Assembly: GCF_036370855.1 (NCBI RefSeq)
Contig: NC_088105.1
Span: 8,003,619 to 8,067,618, forward strand
Direction of reading: 5' to 3'
Source: Dromaius novaehollandiae
Taxonomy: Eukaryota > Chordata > Aves > Casuariiformes > Dromaiidae
Length of the DNA: 64,000 bases
This document shows positions 41,878 through 51,900 of this stretch, piece by piece. The translations under genes were made by a program, and so were the position numbers. The notes under the pieces are model-generated. The model was not told the DNA's origin. It did not search any database and was given only the letters and a program-made list of their open reading frames with translations. Numbering within the stretch: the first letter of the stretch is position 1; every line of letters starts with the position of its first letter.

Positions 41878-42138
41878 AAAGTGGTTTCCATGTAATAAGC
41901 CTCAAAACCCCCATTTACAGCTAAGCAGCAGTACAGCCTGCGGAAGCAGGCCCACTTCTTCTCCCACCCGCCGCTCTGCCGCAATCCCAAATAGATTTGA
42001 TGGGTGCAATCTGGGGGTGCAACTTCAAGGAGAGCTGCATTTGAAGCCACAGTAATCCACTTTTACATTATTATAGCTCTTCAGCTGCACAGAAATGGTA
42101 GTATATATTTAGACAGCAAATGCAATTTGCTAGGACTT

Positions 42139-42155
42139 GGGGGGGGGGGGGGGGG
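42139..42155 (+). repeat. poly-G tract
   Basis: Seventeen consecutive G residues, the longest in the window. Confidence 0.9.
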
Positions 42156-42680
42156 AACCAGATGGAAAAAAGCAGCGTAAGTCCGGCGGGCTGCTGAGCT
42201 GAGTCAAAAAAGCCGAAAACCAACCTAACTCAACAGAAAGGCCCAATTTCTGCCTGGTGCACGTTAATGATGGTAAAATAGGACAGGCCCTACGATTTTT
42301 TTCTGACCCAATTTGAATGGGCAAGAAAGTCCCCAATTCAGTCCCAATTTACTGCACAACAGTAAAGGAAATCACTTTGAATCTCCTAGTTGGCCAGCAG
42401 AAACCTCCTGTTAGGCCACTATACACCTTATACATAGGATTTGTATAGGGAAATTTATACATGAGACCTTCACCATTTAGCAAACGAAGTCTGTGCTGAA
42501 GGGAAAGACCCAAGCCCACCACTCCTCCCCCGGCGTGGAAGGCTTTCGCGAGCGCTTTCGAGAGAAGGATTTGCTGGATCAAATCCCAAGACTGTTGATT
42601 AATTAAACTGCTTAAATAATTCAAGCACGCAGTTCAAAGTCCTTAGCGGGGCCACCTGCTTCAGCGCTGACAGAATTTAT

Positions 42681-42695
42681 GGGGGGGGGGGGGGG
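42681..42695 (+). repeat. poly-G tract
   Basis: Fifteen consecutive G residues. Confidence 0.9.
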
Positions 42696-42929
42696 AATCA
42701 CGTGCAGGAGGGCACAGCGATCACGTCAAAGCATTCGTAACAAATCAGACACTTCTTCAGCGCTGAGAAACTAGAATAGTCCTAACGATGACGACGTGTT
42801 AGGAAAAACTCCAGGAGGCCATAGTGCAGCAAAGCGGGGAGAAGAGATGCTCGTACAGGTAACAATCATCTCCTTTAAAAGAATAACTACAAAAGGGGCC
42901 CTTTTTTTTTTCTTCTTTAAGGGTTTTTT

Positions 42930-42930
<1 letters not shown>

Positions 42931-42987
<57 letters not shown>
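42931..42987. repeat. (AT)n microsatellite
   Basis: About 57 bp of almost pure AT dinucleotide with one C interruption near 42940, beside a T-rich tract at 42902-42930. It lies about 1 kb into the C1orf21 3' UTR or its downstream flank. Confidence 0.95.
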
Positions 42988-42988
<1 letters not shown>

Positions 42989-43243
42989 TCATGACAGTAG
43001 TTGTTGAAAATATTACATCTTGCTTTTGAGAAGATCCTCTTTGTGTAATAGGGAAAAATAAACTCTACAGCACACGCAACAGATGCTATCCCCAGGCAGC
43101 ACGGAGCTGCTTTCAAGTATTCGATCCACAGGGTTTTAAGTGTGTGTGGTGGGGTGGGGGGGCTGCTTCTGCCCTCCCCAGCCTCTCCAAGCACTGCACT
43201 GTATGAACGGTAAAAGACAAGAATACATAAAAACAGTAAAATG

Positions 43244-43249
43244 TTTATT
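43244..43249 (-). terminator. C1orf21: candidate proximal C1orf21 poly(A) signal
   Basis: TTTATT on plus is AATAAA on minus, about 690 nt after the stop codon and preceded on minus by A/T-rich sequence. More distal candidates at 41262 and 39702 are as good, so usage is unresolved. Confidence 0.35.
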
Positions 43250-43931
43250 TTCTTAGAAAAAAAGAGATTCAAAATGATTGTGATCACACTCCCATTCGTG
43301 CTCAGCAAAGCCAATACTGCAAGCTTAGTCCTTGATTAAGATACCTAGTAAATGAAAACTCTTTTCCTCCTAAAATACAAATCCCTGCTCCTGCATCACT
43401 TCCAGTATTTCAGTGACAACATGCTTTTAAGGGACACCAGTTTCGCCGCCTCTTCGCAGCGGCGGAACAAGGCCTGCCCCGGCAAACCCCCCCCCGAAGC
43501 GTGGCCTCACCGGCCCGCCCGCGCACGGACACGCAGCCCAAGGGTGGTTCCCGGCCGCTCGACGGTCACTGACGGAAGCCTGGTGTGACACTACCCCGTC
43601 TGACAGGCAGAAAGCCGGCCCGAAGCCCGAATAAAATCATCGACACTGTCTTTCGGATCAACCTTAAGGATTTGCTGCATATCTGGACACGGAAAAAGTG
43701 GAAAGTTGCGACAAGTTTTAACTAGCAGCAACAAAAACGGTCCCATACGAGTTCTTAGCAATATTCCTCGTCTGGTCAGTAAGAAACACTGTAACTGAAT
43801 GGAGCATATAATGTGGAAATGATCTTCTCGCGTTATGTAGCGCTGCTCGCTCTAGAAGACGTCCCAAAGGTCTCGGCGGGGTTGCGATCTATTTACACAG
43901 TAGTTCTCCTGCTTCGCCGGCAGAACCGGCA

Positions 43932-43970
43932 CTATGTGACATCCTCCTCTTCTGAACAGTAGTCACGACC
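43932..43970 (-). CDS. C1orf21: C1orf21 last coding exon
   Basis: On minus, CCCCCAAG is followed by an exon encoding GRDYCSEEEDVT and TAG. This matches the human C1orf21 C-terminus (GRDYCSEEEDIT) with one conservative change. The upstream exon ends in phase 0 after EKIEK, which fits. C1orf21 is a small protein (121 residues in human) of unknown function. An N-terminal MGC fatty-acylation site is known for the family, but that exon is not in the window. Confidence 0.9.
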   Translation of the reverse strand, partial: GRDYCSEEEDVT

Positions 43971-44299
43971 CTTGGGGGAGAGACACAGAGGGAAAAAAAC
44001 ACAACTGTAAATGATTACGTGAGAACAGAAATGGCAAAAAGCAACGGAGCACTTCGAAATTACGCTTTTCAGCCCTGTAAACTTCGGAGATTTAAGCTTC
44101 GAGCTGGGCAGAAACGTGAAAACCAGGGGAAAGAGTCTGCACAGCGGCTAAATCCACGTCTGGGAGGTCTGCGTGAGACCCGACCAGGGACCTGGCCAGC
44201 CCCGTCAAGCGCTCAGCATTTTCATCCGCCCCACTGACTCCCCGGGGAGGGGTCGACAAACTGATTTCCAGACCTGCTTCGCAAAAAGCTGCGCCTTGA

Positions 44300-45900
44300 C
44301 CGACCAGGACCTTCTCTTCAAACCAGCGAAACTGCCGGATGCATCAGCGATGTCCAAGGCTCAAGGTGCCGCTGGCCATCACGCTACCTGGTCCCCACCG
44401 GCCGTCGCTCCCCGCCACGCTCCGCACGGGGGGCCACCAGAGCCGGAGTAAACCAGACCCGCTGAATCCCATCCTGCATTTCCTCCCCCTCCCCTTTTCT
44501 GCCGTTTCTCCACCTCCCGCTCGCTCCTTGATGGCGGGCGAAGGCCGGCCAGCCGCCGTCGGACACCCGCTTTCGGCCTGGGCCCTGCTGGGTCCCAGGA
44601 GGCGGCTTCCCGGGCTGGACGCGGGGCGAGGACCAGCTCCCGGCGGTCATCGCCCAGCGCGGGAGGCCGCCCAGCGCCGGAGCTTTCCCCAGCCTTCTGC
44701 TTCCAATTCAGCTTGCGTAGGCAGCGACAGCACGGCTGAAGGGGGGGGGGGGGGTGAAAACGCTGGCCGAGACACCGGGAATACTTCCCACGCTTTCCTG
44801 AAGCGCGACATGCAGCTCTTCTACGCGCCATCCCGGGAAGAAACCAGCAGGAGAGACCGCGACCCGACGAACCCATCGACTTCCCAGGCGAGGGTGATGC
44901 CCTGCTTGAAAATTAAGAGCCGTCCTAGCACCGGGCCGCAGCCCGAGGCGGCCGGCTTTCGGCACGGGGACCCCCGCCGCGGCAGCCCGCCCGCCCCTCG
45001 CCTCCCTCGCGCGGGCAGGCACCAGGGCGGCCCTCGGCCCCCGCCCGCTGCCGGCAAGGCGCAGGCTTTCGCTCGCTGAAGGCTGCACGTCCGCTGCCCT
45101 CCTCTCCCGCCCTTGCGGGCGAATGGTAAAAGCTGAGCTCGGTACCGCGCCGCGCGGTGCAGAGAAAGGCGGCGTCCGTCCCACGGCGGCCGAGAAGAAG
45201 GCCCCGCTGAAGGCATCGTGCCACGGAGCTTGCAGGCAAAGCTAGCCGTTTTAGTCTCGCCGGGATGCAACGTTTGGAGGCCATCCTTCTTCCCGCAGGG
45301 GAACCGCCGGGCAGCGGCGGCACAAGCCGCAGCGGCCGAGGCAGCAGCCTGCTTCGGCCCTGCTAAGCCCTGTGGCCCCAACCCAGCAAAACGCCTTCAG
45401 CGAACGCCCGTTTTGGCCCCCCGGTTGCTCTGGAGGGTGTTGGACGGAGCGGCCAGTACCTCGCCTGCCAGCAGCTGCAAACCTGCTGGGCTCAGCACGG
45501 GGAATCACTGCGGCGGGACCGGGCAGAACGTCGCTCCGAGCGGCAAGCTCGGCGGCTTGCCGAGCAGCCACGGCCTTCTGAAGGAAACGGAAACAGAAGG
45601 CGGGCCACGAAGGGGCAGGCAGCGGATGAGCTCTGCGGCGGAGACAGCATCCGGGCGCGTGTAAGCGCAAACATGGGTGACGGCGTGTTTTTTGAGGGAG
45701 AACACGTGCAAGCAGATGCATAAGCGCTAGAAAGGAAAAGGCCCCGGAGGAGGGAGCGGCTCCCCCGAAAGGCAGCCGAGTTTCGCTGGGAAAGGTCCCA
45801 CCCTTTCCTCCTCCCTTGCCGTTCCAAAACCCGAACTTCCAATTTTTGTGGCCAACCACAAAAACACCTTAACGCAGGCGCGCGGGTCCGAGGCAACGGA
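44300..45900. promoter_or_regulatory. intragenic CpG-island-like region
   Basis: Dense CpG and GC over about 1.6 kb, in contrast to the AT-rich flanks at 43.2 and 47.6 kb. It might be an internal promoter, an enhancer or simply CpG-rich intron DNA. No ZNF143, CCAAT or TATA arrangement was identified to fix an orientation. Confidence 0.45.
44741..44754 (+). repeat. poly-G tract in C1orf21 last intron
   Basis: Fourteen consecutive G residues within CpG-rich intronic DNA. Confidence 0.9.
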
Positions 45901-48246
45901 AAGGAGCCTGCAGTGCCTCTCCCGCCGGATCCTGACGCCTTTGCCAGGGCATCCGACACCCAAAGCACCCAAAGCACCCAGCCACCAGCGTGACCCCACG
46001 GTGCTCAAGCCGCCGCGCTGAAGCAGGAGGAGGGACGTCATTTGAGGTACACACGCACTGCAACGATTATTTTTAAGCCACTACGGAGGGAGCAGCTTCC
46101 AACAACATGACCACTGATGAATCCCACCAATACAGGTTACCTGGATTGTGGTTTTTTGTTGTTTCTCTTCTAGGGGGTAGATATAAACCTAGAAATTGAT
46201 GGTGAACTATTCAGTTGCACCTCAACCTTGATTTTTTTGTCGCCTAGTGAGACGGCTGCCTACACGTTGAGTCACACCTACAATAATCACAGACACTTAA
46301 AGAGGATCATTTCTGATGATCATTTTCCTCCTTTTTCACTCTTTCTTGGTAGCCAAGATGGTTTCACTAGGGGTAAACTATCGGGTAAATTTTCCGTGTT
46401 TTACAGGTCATGGTTTTTAATGCTGCTTTTACTTCATGCTTTCAGGGATGCACCGGTGAGCCTGGCATCCCGGTACCACGCGACACGCACAACCGGCTTG
46501 CTGCAGTTGCCTTTGGGACTTCGGGGCAAGTTTCGGAGAGGTTTTCCTCCCGACGGCAGAATTCCCACCGACGTGGCTCACGGGGCCGGTGCCCACAGCC
46601 CGTCTCCAGCACAAATCCGGCGCTGCTGGGGCAAACAACCACCACCCCGCCTCCCCGGTCCTCGTCAGACCTCCCGCTCGGACTGATGAGCTGCCCAGTG
46701 ATTTAGTTCTTCTGATTCTTCCACCGCCGTCCTCCCCGTCCCCGGAGAAGGGGCTGAAAACGCTATTTAAGGATCGAACAAAAATCCTCCCATCTTCCAA
46801 TCTTTACAGCGCTTCTGGGAGATACCCTCAGAAATGACATATTTCTGGCAAAGATTAATTAAAAACAAAACTTCTCTGAGGAAGAGCATGTCCTCAGGCC
46901 CAGGAGCTCCCCGCAGAAGGCAAATCCCAGGCTCGGCGGTGCATTAACCCCTGCCAAGCGCCGCGACTCCCGGCAGCCCGAAACGCACGGCGGCTGCCTT
47001 TCTCTCTTCGACGGACAAAACGGTACAATTCCTCCGACTCGGGAGTCTCCGGGCGAATGAGCGCGGGAGCACCGGCTGGCGAACGCGCGGCATCGCCGCA
47101 GGAAGAGCACCTAAATGTCCACAGGGCGAACGGATTAACTCAAAGGAGAATTAGCTCTATAGCGGAATAAAAATAAAAACAAAAATATAAAAAAATTTAC
47201 GCAGAAATTCTGCTTTTAAATCCACGTATAGGAGTGCCGCAGGTTAAGCTGAAACCTTACTCCGGTGCATGGCCCATATAGAAACACTCTTCTCGAGACT
47301 GCAAACTCCCGGTCCCTTGGGGAGCTCCTCTAATCGCACGCCCGTCCCTTTTATCCGACCCCATGTTACCTGCCGACGCCGAACCCCAAAGTTGGGAGAC
47401 CCAAGTTTCACCCTGGACGTTTTCATTTAAGGGAAGGCATTTGCAACTGAAGAAAAACCAGAGCAATGCTCTCGCCCGGGATAAGAAGAGCACAGGTTAC
47501 GCTCCGAGGAAGCTGTCCCGTGTTTCGCTTTGCCATCTATTCCTTTCTATTATTTTTCCCCGCATAATTAAAAATTCAGCTCTAGATATGCAAACAGCTC
47601 CCTGAATAGTCTAACCCCACTCCACACTGTCTGAGTGAACATAAATATTTGTTATTCCTCTCTAATTTTATGCCACTCTAGAAAAAAATACACTTGACAA
47701 AAGCAAAGCAAATGTGTTGCCTGGGACAAATAAGAGATTTATCCAGCGTAACACTCCAATGATGTGGGCAAAAAAGGCTGAAATTCACAGCTGTCCAAGC
47801 AAAAATTCCCCTCTCTGCAACCCCCAATTACTATTTGGGAGTATGAATTACTTTATTCCAGTTGGGGAATCAAATGTTTAACATCAACTATTAAATAAGC
47901 ACAGCTCTAAAATGCGAAACCTAAAAAAACCACTGATGAGTGAATGAGCTCAAGGGATAACCAAGAGCAAAGCGCCCACTCCCAGCTTCTCCTCCAGGCC
48001 TGCAAGGTGACCCAAACAGCCCCCTGAGCTTCTGAATGTCTCCGTTTCCCATCTATGTCGTGATATACAAATCCTCCATCATCTCACAGGGAATTACGCT
48101 CAGTTAGAAGACTCGTGGAGAACACTCGGATCCGTAAATGAAAGCTGCTGTGAAGACACTGAGCTAGGCGAAGCGTTATTCACCCCCTTCTTCGAAAATC
48201 TGGCAGCCCAGGTCCCGAGCCGGGCGCTCGCTCGCCTGACTCCTAC

Positions 48247-48307
48247 CTTTTCAATCTTTTCGTCGAGCATCCTGAAGAATTCCTGCTGGCTCTCGGAGAT
48301 GTGCATG
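48247..48307 (-). CDS. C1orf21: C1orf21 penultimate coding exon
   Basis: A 61-nt exon on minus between TTTGCAG and gtagga. Its first base completes Asn (AA|C), then it encodes MHISESQQEFFRMLDEKIEK, which I recognise as identical to the human C1orf21 segment. Phase is 2 in and 0 out, and both neighbours agree. Confidence 0.95.
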
Positions 48308-48825
48308 CTGCAAAGCAACGGGAGAGCATCAGTGCCCATAGCAGGCTTTCCCATTTCAAAACCCCCGCGCGCGGTCCAGAATAGTCCAGCAGCCAGTTTT
48401 AAGTTCGTAGCACTGCGAAAAATAACTCGCTTTTCTGTCATTGTAGAAAAAAAGTGCAAAAAACCCAACCACAGGACAGGAAGGAACCCACAGTCAGTCT
48501 GTACGTTGCAGGATCCACCCTAAGCCAGCGCCTCCCGTTACCAAATTTTGTCCTGGGCCATATCCCATAGCTGTCATAAGGGTTTCTCAAGCGATGTGAA
48601 GGTCCCCCATTCAACAAGAAAAACAGTCCTAGAAAAGGCATTGAATTATTTATCTATTTCTTTTTGCTCTTTAAGCAAAGCAGGCCTTTCCCAGGCAATG
48701 CCCCAAATCCCTCTCCATCAGGGTCAGATGTGTTACGGTTTTGAGATTATAAACCCTAAAAAGAAATAAATAAATTGCACACGGGAACCGATATTTGCCG
48801 ACTCACTTACTTAAATTGAACTTAC
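48308..48825 (-). other. C1orf21: C1orf21 intron between the two short coding exons
   Basis: 518 bp. No element recognised. Confidence 0.8.
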
Positions 48826-48902
48826 TTTGCTCTGGGTTGATGTACTAATCCTGGGATCTCTTTATTAGATTTAAGTCTTGCGTTTGAACTGGCACTTTTT
48901 TC
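48826..48902 (-). CDS. C1orf21: C1orf21 third-from-last coding exon
   Basis: A 77-nt exon on minus between GTTGCAG and gtaagt. It encodes EKSASSNARLKSNKEIPGLV and HQPRA plus two bases of Asn. It matches human EKSASSNVRLKTNKEVPGLV with conservative changes. With the two downstream exons it yields the last 58 residues of a protein of about 121. The N-terminal exons must lie beyond 64000. Confidence 0.94.
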
Positions 48903-51900
48903 CTGCAACACACAAAAACACAACACGGATCCCATCAGCACTGAGCGCACGCAGCACGGCCGGCGTTGGTCACGGGAACGTCACGCTCCGCTGGCCTCGG
49001 TCACGTCCGCCTGTAGCACCCAACGAAGAAAAGCAAAATTAAAGGGAAAAAAGGGATGAAATGACGCAAGGAGACATGCAGCCATCAGCTTGGGTGGACA
49101 GATGTTAAATAGGGTGAGCAGGGGCTTGGCGATTGCCAGGGCACCACGATGTCCCCAGCCACCGGCCCAAATGCAGCAGGTAGCCATTGACCTCTTGTTT
49201 TCAGGGAAAAAACTATCTCCTGCCTGCAAAAACGTGGGAAAGGACGTGGCCGCTTGCAAGTCTTCCCGGAGCAGCGGGAAGCTGCCAGTACGGATGGGCC
49301 CGCGTCGAGCGAGCGTCTCCAGCCCACCACTGAAACCAGCCACCGGAGACTCCTCGGGCGCGCGACGCCGGCGATGATTCGAGCAACGCGAGAAGAAAAA
49401 TGAGCCCTTCCGTCGGTAATTTTGGCAGCTTTGTTTCGCCTTATTTACTCGCTGAATGAATAAATCACGCCAAGTGATTTTTAAGAGGGCTACTGAATCG
49501 CTGGCTTAAAAAGCAGGCTGTCTAGCAGCTAATACTTTAATGAATAATTCTACAAGGACTGTAAACATCAAGCGCCGCAGCATATCTAACGCTGTTTAAC
49601 ACATAGCTGCTAATCCTCCCAGAGGGAAAACGGTGCCTGGCCTGAAAATCACCCTAAGAGAGAAGCAAGCCTTGCTTTCCAAGCCTGAGCAAACCTCTCT
49701 CTGTATATACTAATACAGAAATATATGCAGATGCTGGGATCAGCACAAACCCTGCTCTGAAGAAACTTCTCCTGCTTAGGGACAACTGGGAAGCCATGAG
49801 ACAAAAATACACTGATGCACTGCCTTCTTTCTGTGGGTGCCATGAAAACATCCGGAAGATCCGCTAACTCGCTCAGGAGGATGGGAATAAATTTCCCGTC
49901 AAGCCAGCGCCACGACCCCACAGACTAATCCCTGCCACCCATTGCTTCTCGTAACGAAGATGCATCTACCGCCTGCTGCTTGCGGCTGGAAATTAATACG
50001 CAAAAGTTTGTTTGCTTTTCATCTAGCTCTGCTTCTAAGCCTTGCAGAAAGGTAAGAGTAAATAATGCCTCCCACCACAGATTTTGAAATAAACCACTCG
50101 GGACGCTGTAATTGGATATCCGCGGCAACTCGTCTCCAGCAAAAAAGGGGTAACAGCGGACGCTTTATTCCCCGTCACCTTGCAATTAATCGCTATCAGA
50201 GTAAAGCTGTCGGCAAATCAAGGTGATTCCAGTTGATAGATTTGTTAATTATTGCTAATTCCCCCCGAAAAGGACGTGCCGCAGGATTGCAGGGCAGTAG
50301 CAGATGGCAGCGACTCTGCTGCCAGCTGCCGTTAGCACAGCAACAGCCCCCACCGCCATCGGCAGGAGCTATCTGCCCGCACTTCCCCGCAGGCCTCCCC
50401 TCTTACCTACCCAGCCTGCAGACACGTCAACCTCATTTATTTCCTTCTCTTCATAAAAAGCCCTTTTTAAGAACCTTCGATAATCGTAGGGATTGTCGAT
50501 TTTTGAGAGAGATGCTTCCAAATGGTGAGACTACGTATTATTTTGTGTGTGTGGTATTTTTAACTAATGTGGGCATGAAAGAAATCAATTAAAGATGGTA
50601 GTAATAATAACTTCCACTACCTAATCTACTGACCAATTTTCGTCCACTTATGGTCACCTTTTGGTCTTTAATTGCTTTTCTCAAATGTTACAAAAATCAA
50701 ACAAATATATGCCCAAATAGGAAAAAAAATGTAAAACAGTAAATCTTGGCATAAACAAAGCAGCTTTCTTTGAATCAACTTTTTAAAAAAATTTAATTTG
50801 GAAAAGGCTGAAAGTATCCAACTTGCAACTGTACCCTGGAACCACCAATGTCTGGAGGTGGCATGGTCTCAAAAATTAGTTCTGCTTTTAAGATGCCTTC
50901 GCGTCTCTAGATTCTCTATTAAAATGGTATTCAAGTTCACAGAAATATTGCAGGTCTCACCAGATGGTGATCACCTTTTACTTAATATTGGTAGTTTACA
51001 GCTCTTCAAATATTTAAAAGTATCACATATCATTCATAACAGGGTAGCACTTTTCAAACTGTTTTCCAGAACTATTTAATTCATTGTTAAAAGCATTTAG
51101 GGAAAAAGGAAGAGCTGGGTCTCAAGCCCATGAGGCGAAGGAGCTGAGCACGATGAGAAGCACGTCCAGTGGACCAGCACATCTAATGGACGCAACCCTC
51201 ATGACTCATGTGCCAAGAGGGACCAAGCCCTTGGTGCTAACGGTGGGTGAGGAGACACTTGACAAAGACGTTCTCTCTCATCACAGTCACGGAAAGGACC
51301 TTCAAGAAAACTAAAAAAAGCCTTTATTAAAAGCAACCCTGTTAGGGATACAAACACCCACAGCCACGCTGAACTTTCTATTACCGGCCAAGAACGAGCA
51401 ACGGCGGACTCGCGCAGGAAACTGCCCAACAGCAGCAGCTTGTGCATCCCATCGACCTGAATTACAAAGAACACCTGAAGCCAAGGAAGAACAAACCCCA
51501 AAATGCATTTTATCAAGAGCGAGAAAATGAAACGGAAGCAAGTGCTAGCAGAAAGGACTGCTCTTGACACGATTATAAATCAAGCACTATTATTTGCTGA
51601 TCTGAACAGAGCTTGAGGGCAGGTTTCGTAATAAATCTTAGTGTTCAATGGACCGTTTTAGCAAACACGCTTCCTGTTTCAGGCCAAATCTTCCTCAACT
51701 GAGAAGGAAGGATTTGTCCATGACGCCTTACCCCGACAGAGTATCTCCCAAGCGTCTCAAAGAGGCTTCTTAATAAATCAGACATCTGAAGAACTTTAAT
51801 GTGTAGGTCTGGGTGTTTTATCCCCAAGTAACAGGCTGGGGGAGCCTGACGCCTGAGGACCTCAGGCATGCAACGAGGAGGGGAAAACAGGTGTGCAGCT

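Larger units (their letters stand above)
38776..43931 (-). other. C1orf21: C1orf21 3' UTR and convergent intergenic interval
   Basis: Lies between the EDEM3 poly(A) site and the C1orf21 stop codon. The UTR of the mammalian gene is several kilobases long, so much of this may be UTR. Minus-strand AATAAA hexamers occur at 43244-43249, 41262-41267, 39702-39707 and 38916-38921. The interval contains a CR1 fragment, many poly-G or poly-C runs and an (AT)n tract. Open frames here show no family resemblance. Confidence 0.55.
43971..48246 (-). other. C1orf21: C1orf21 last intron, CpG-rich
   Basis: 4276 bp. Most of 44150-45900 and 46430-47130 is GC-rich with many CpG, which is unusual for a terminal intron. 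Long open frames on both strands there reflect scarcity of A/T-rich stop codons and match no family. No splice-supported exon was found. Confidence 0.7.

Noticed and set aside
44339-45859. Long open frames on both strands (246 aa plus, 202 and 186 aa minus) as a hidden gene
   Set aside because: They overlap in opposite directions in CpG-rich DNA, are Ala/Arg/Pro/Gly-rich low-complexity, and show no domain and no splice support. Stop codons are scarce in such composition.
46228-46686. 152-aa plus-strand open frame in the C1orf21 intron
   Set aside because: No domain, runs across a composition change, antisense to the host gene and unsupported by signals.
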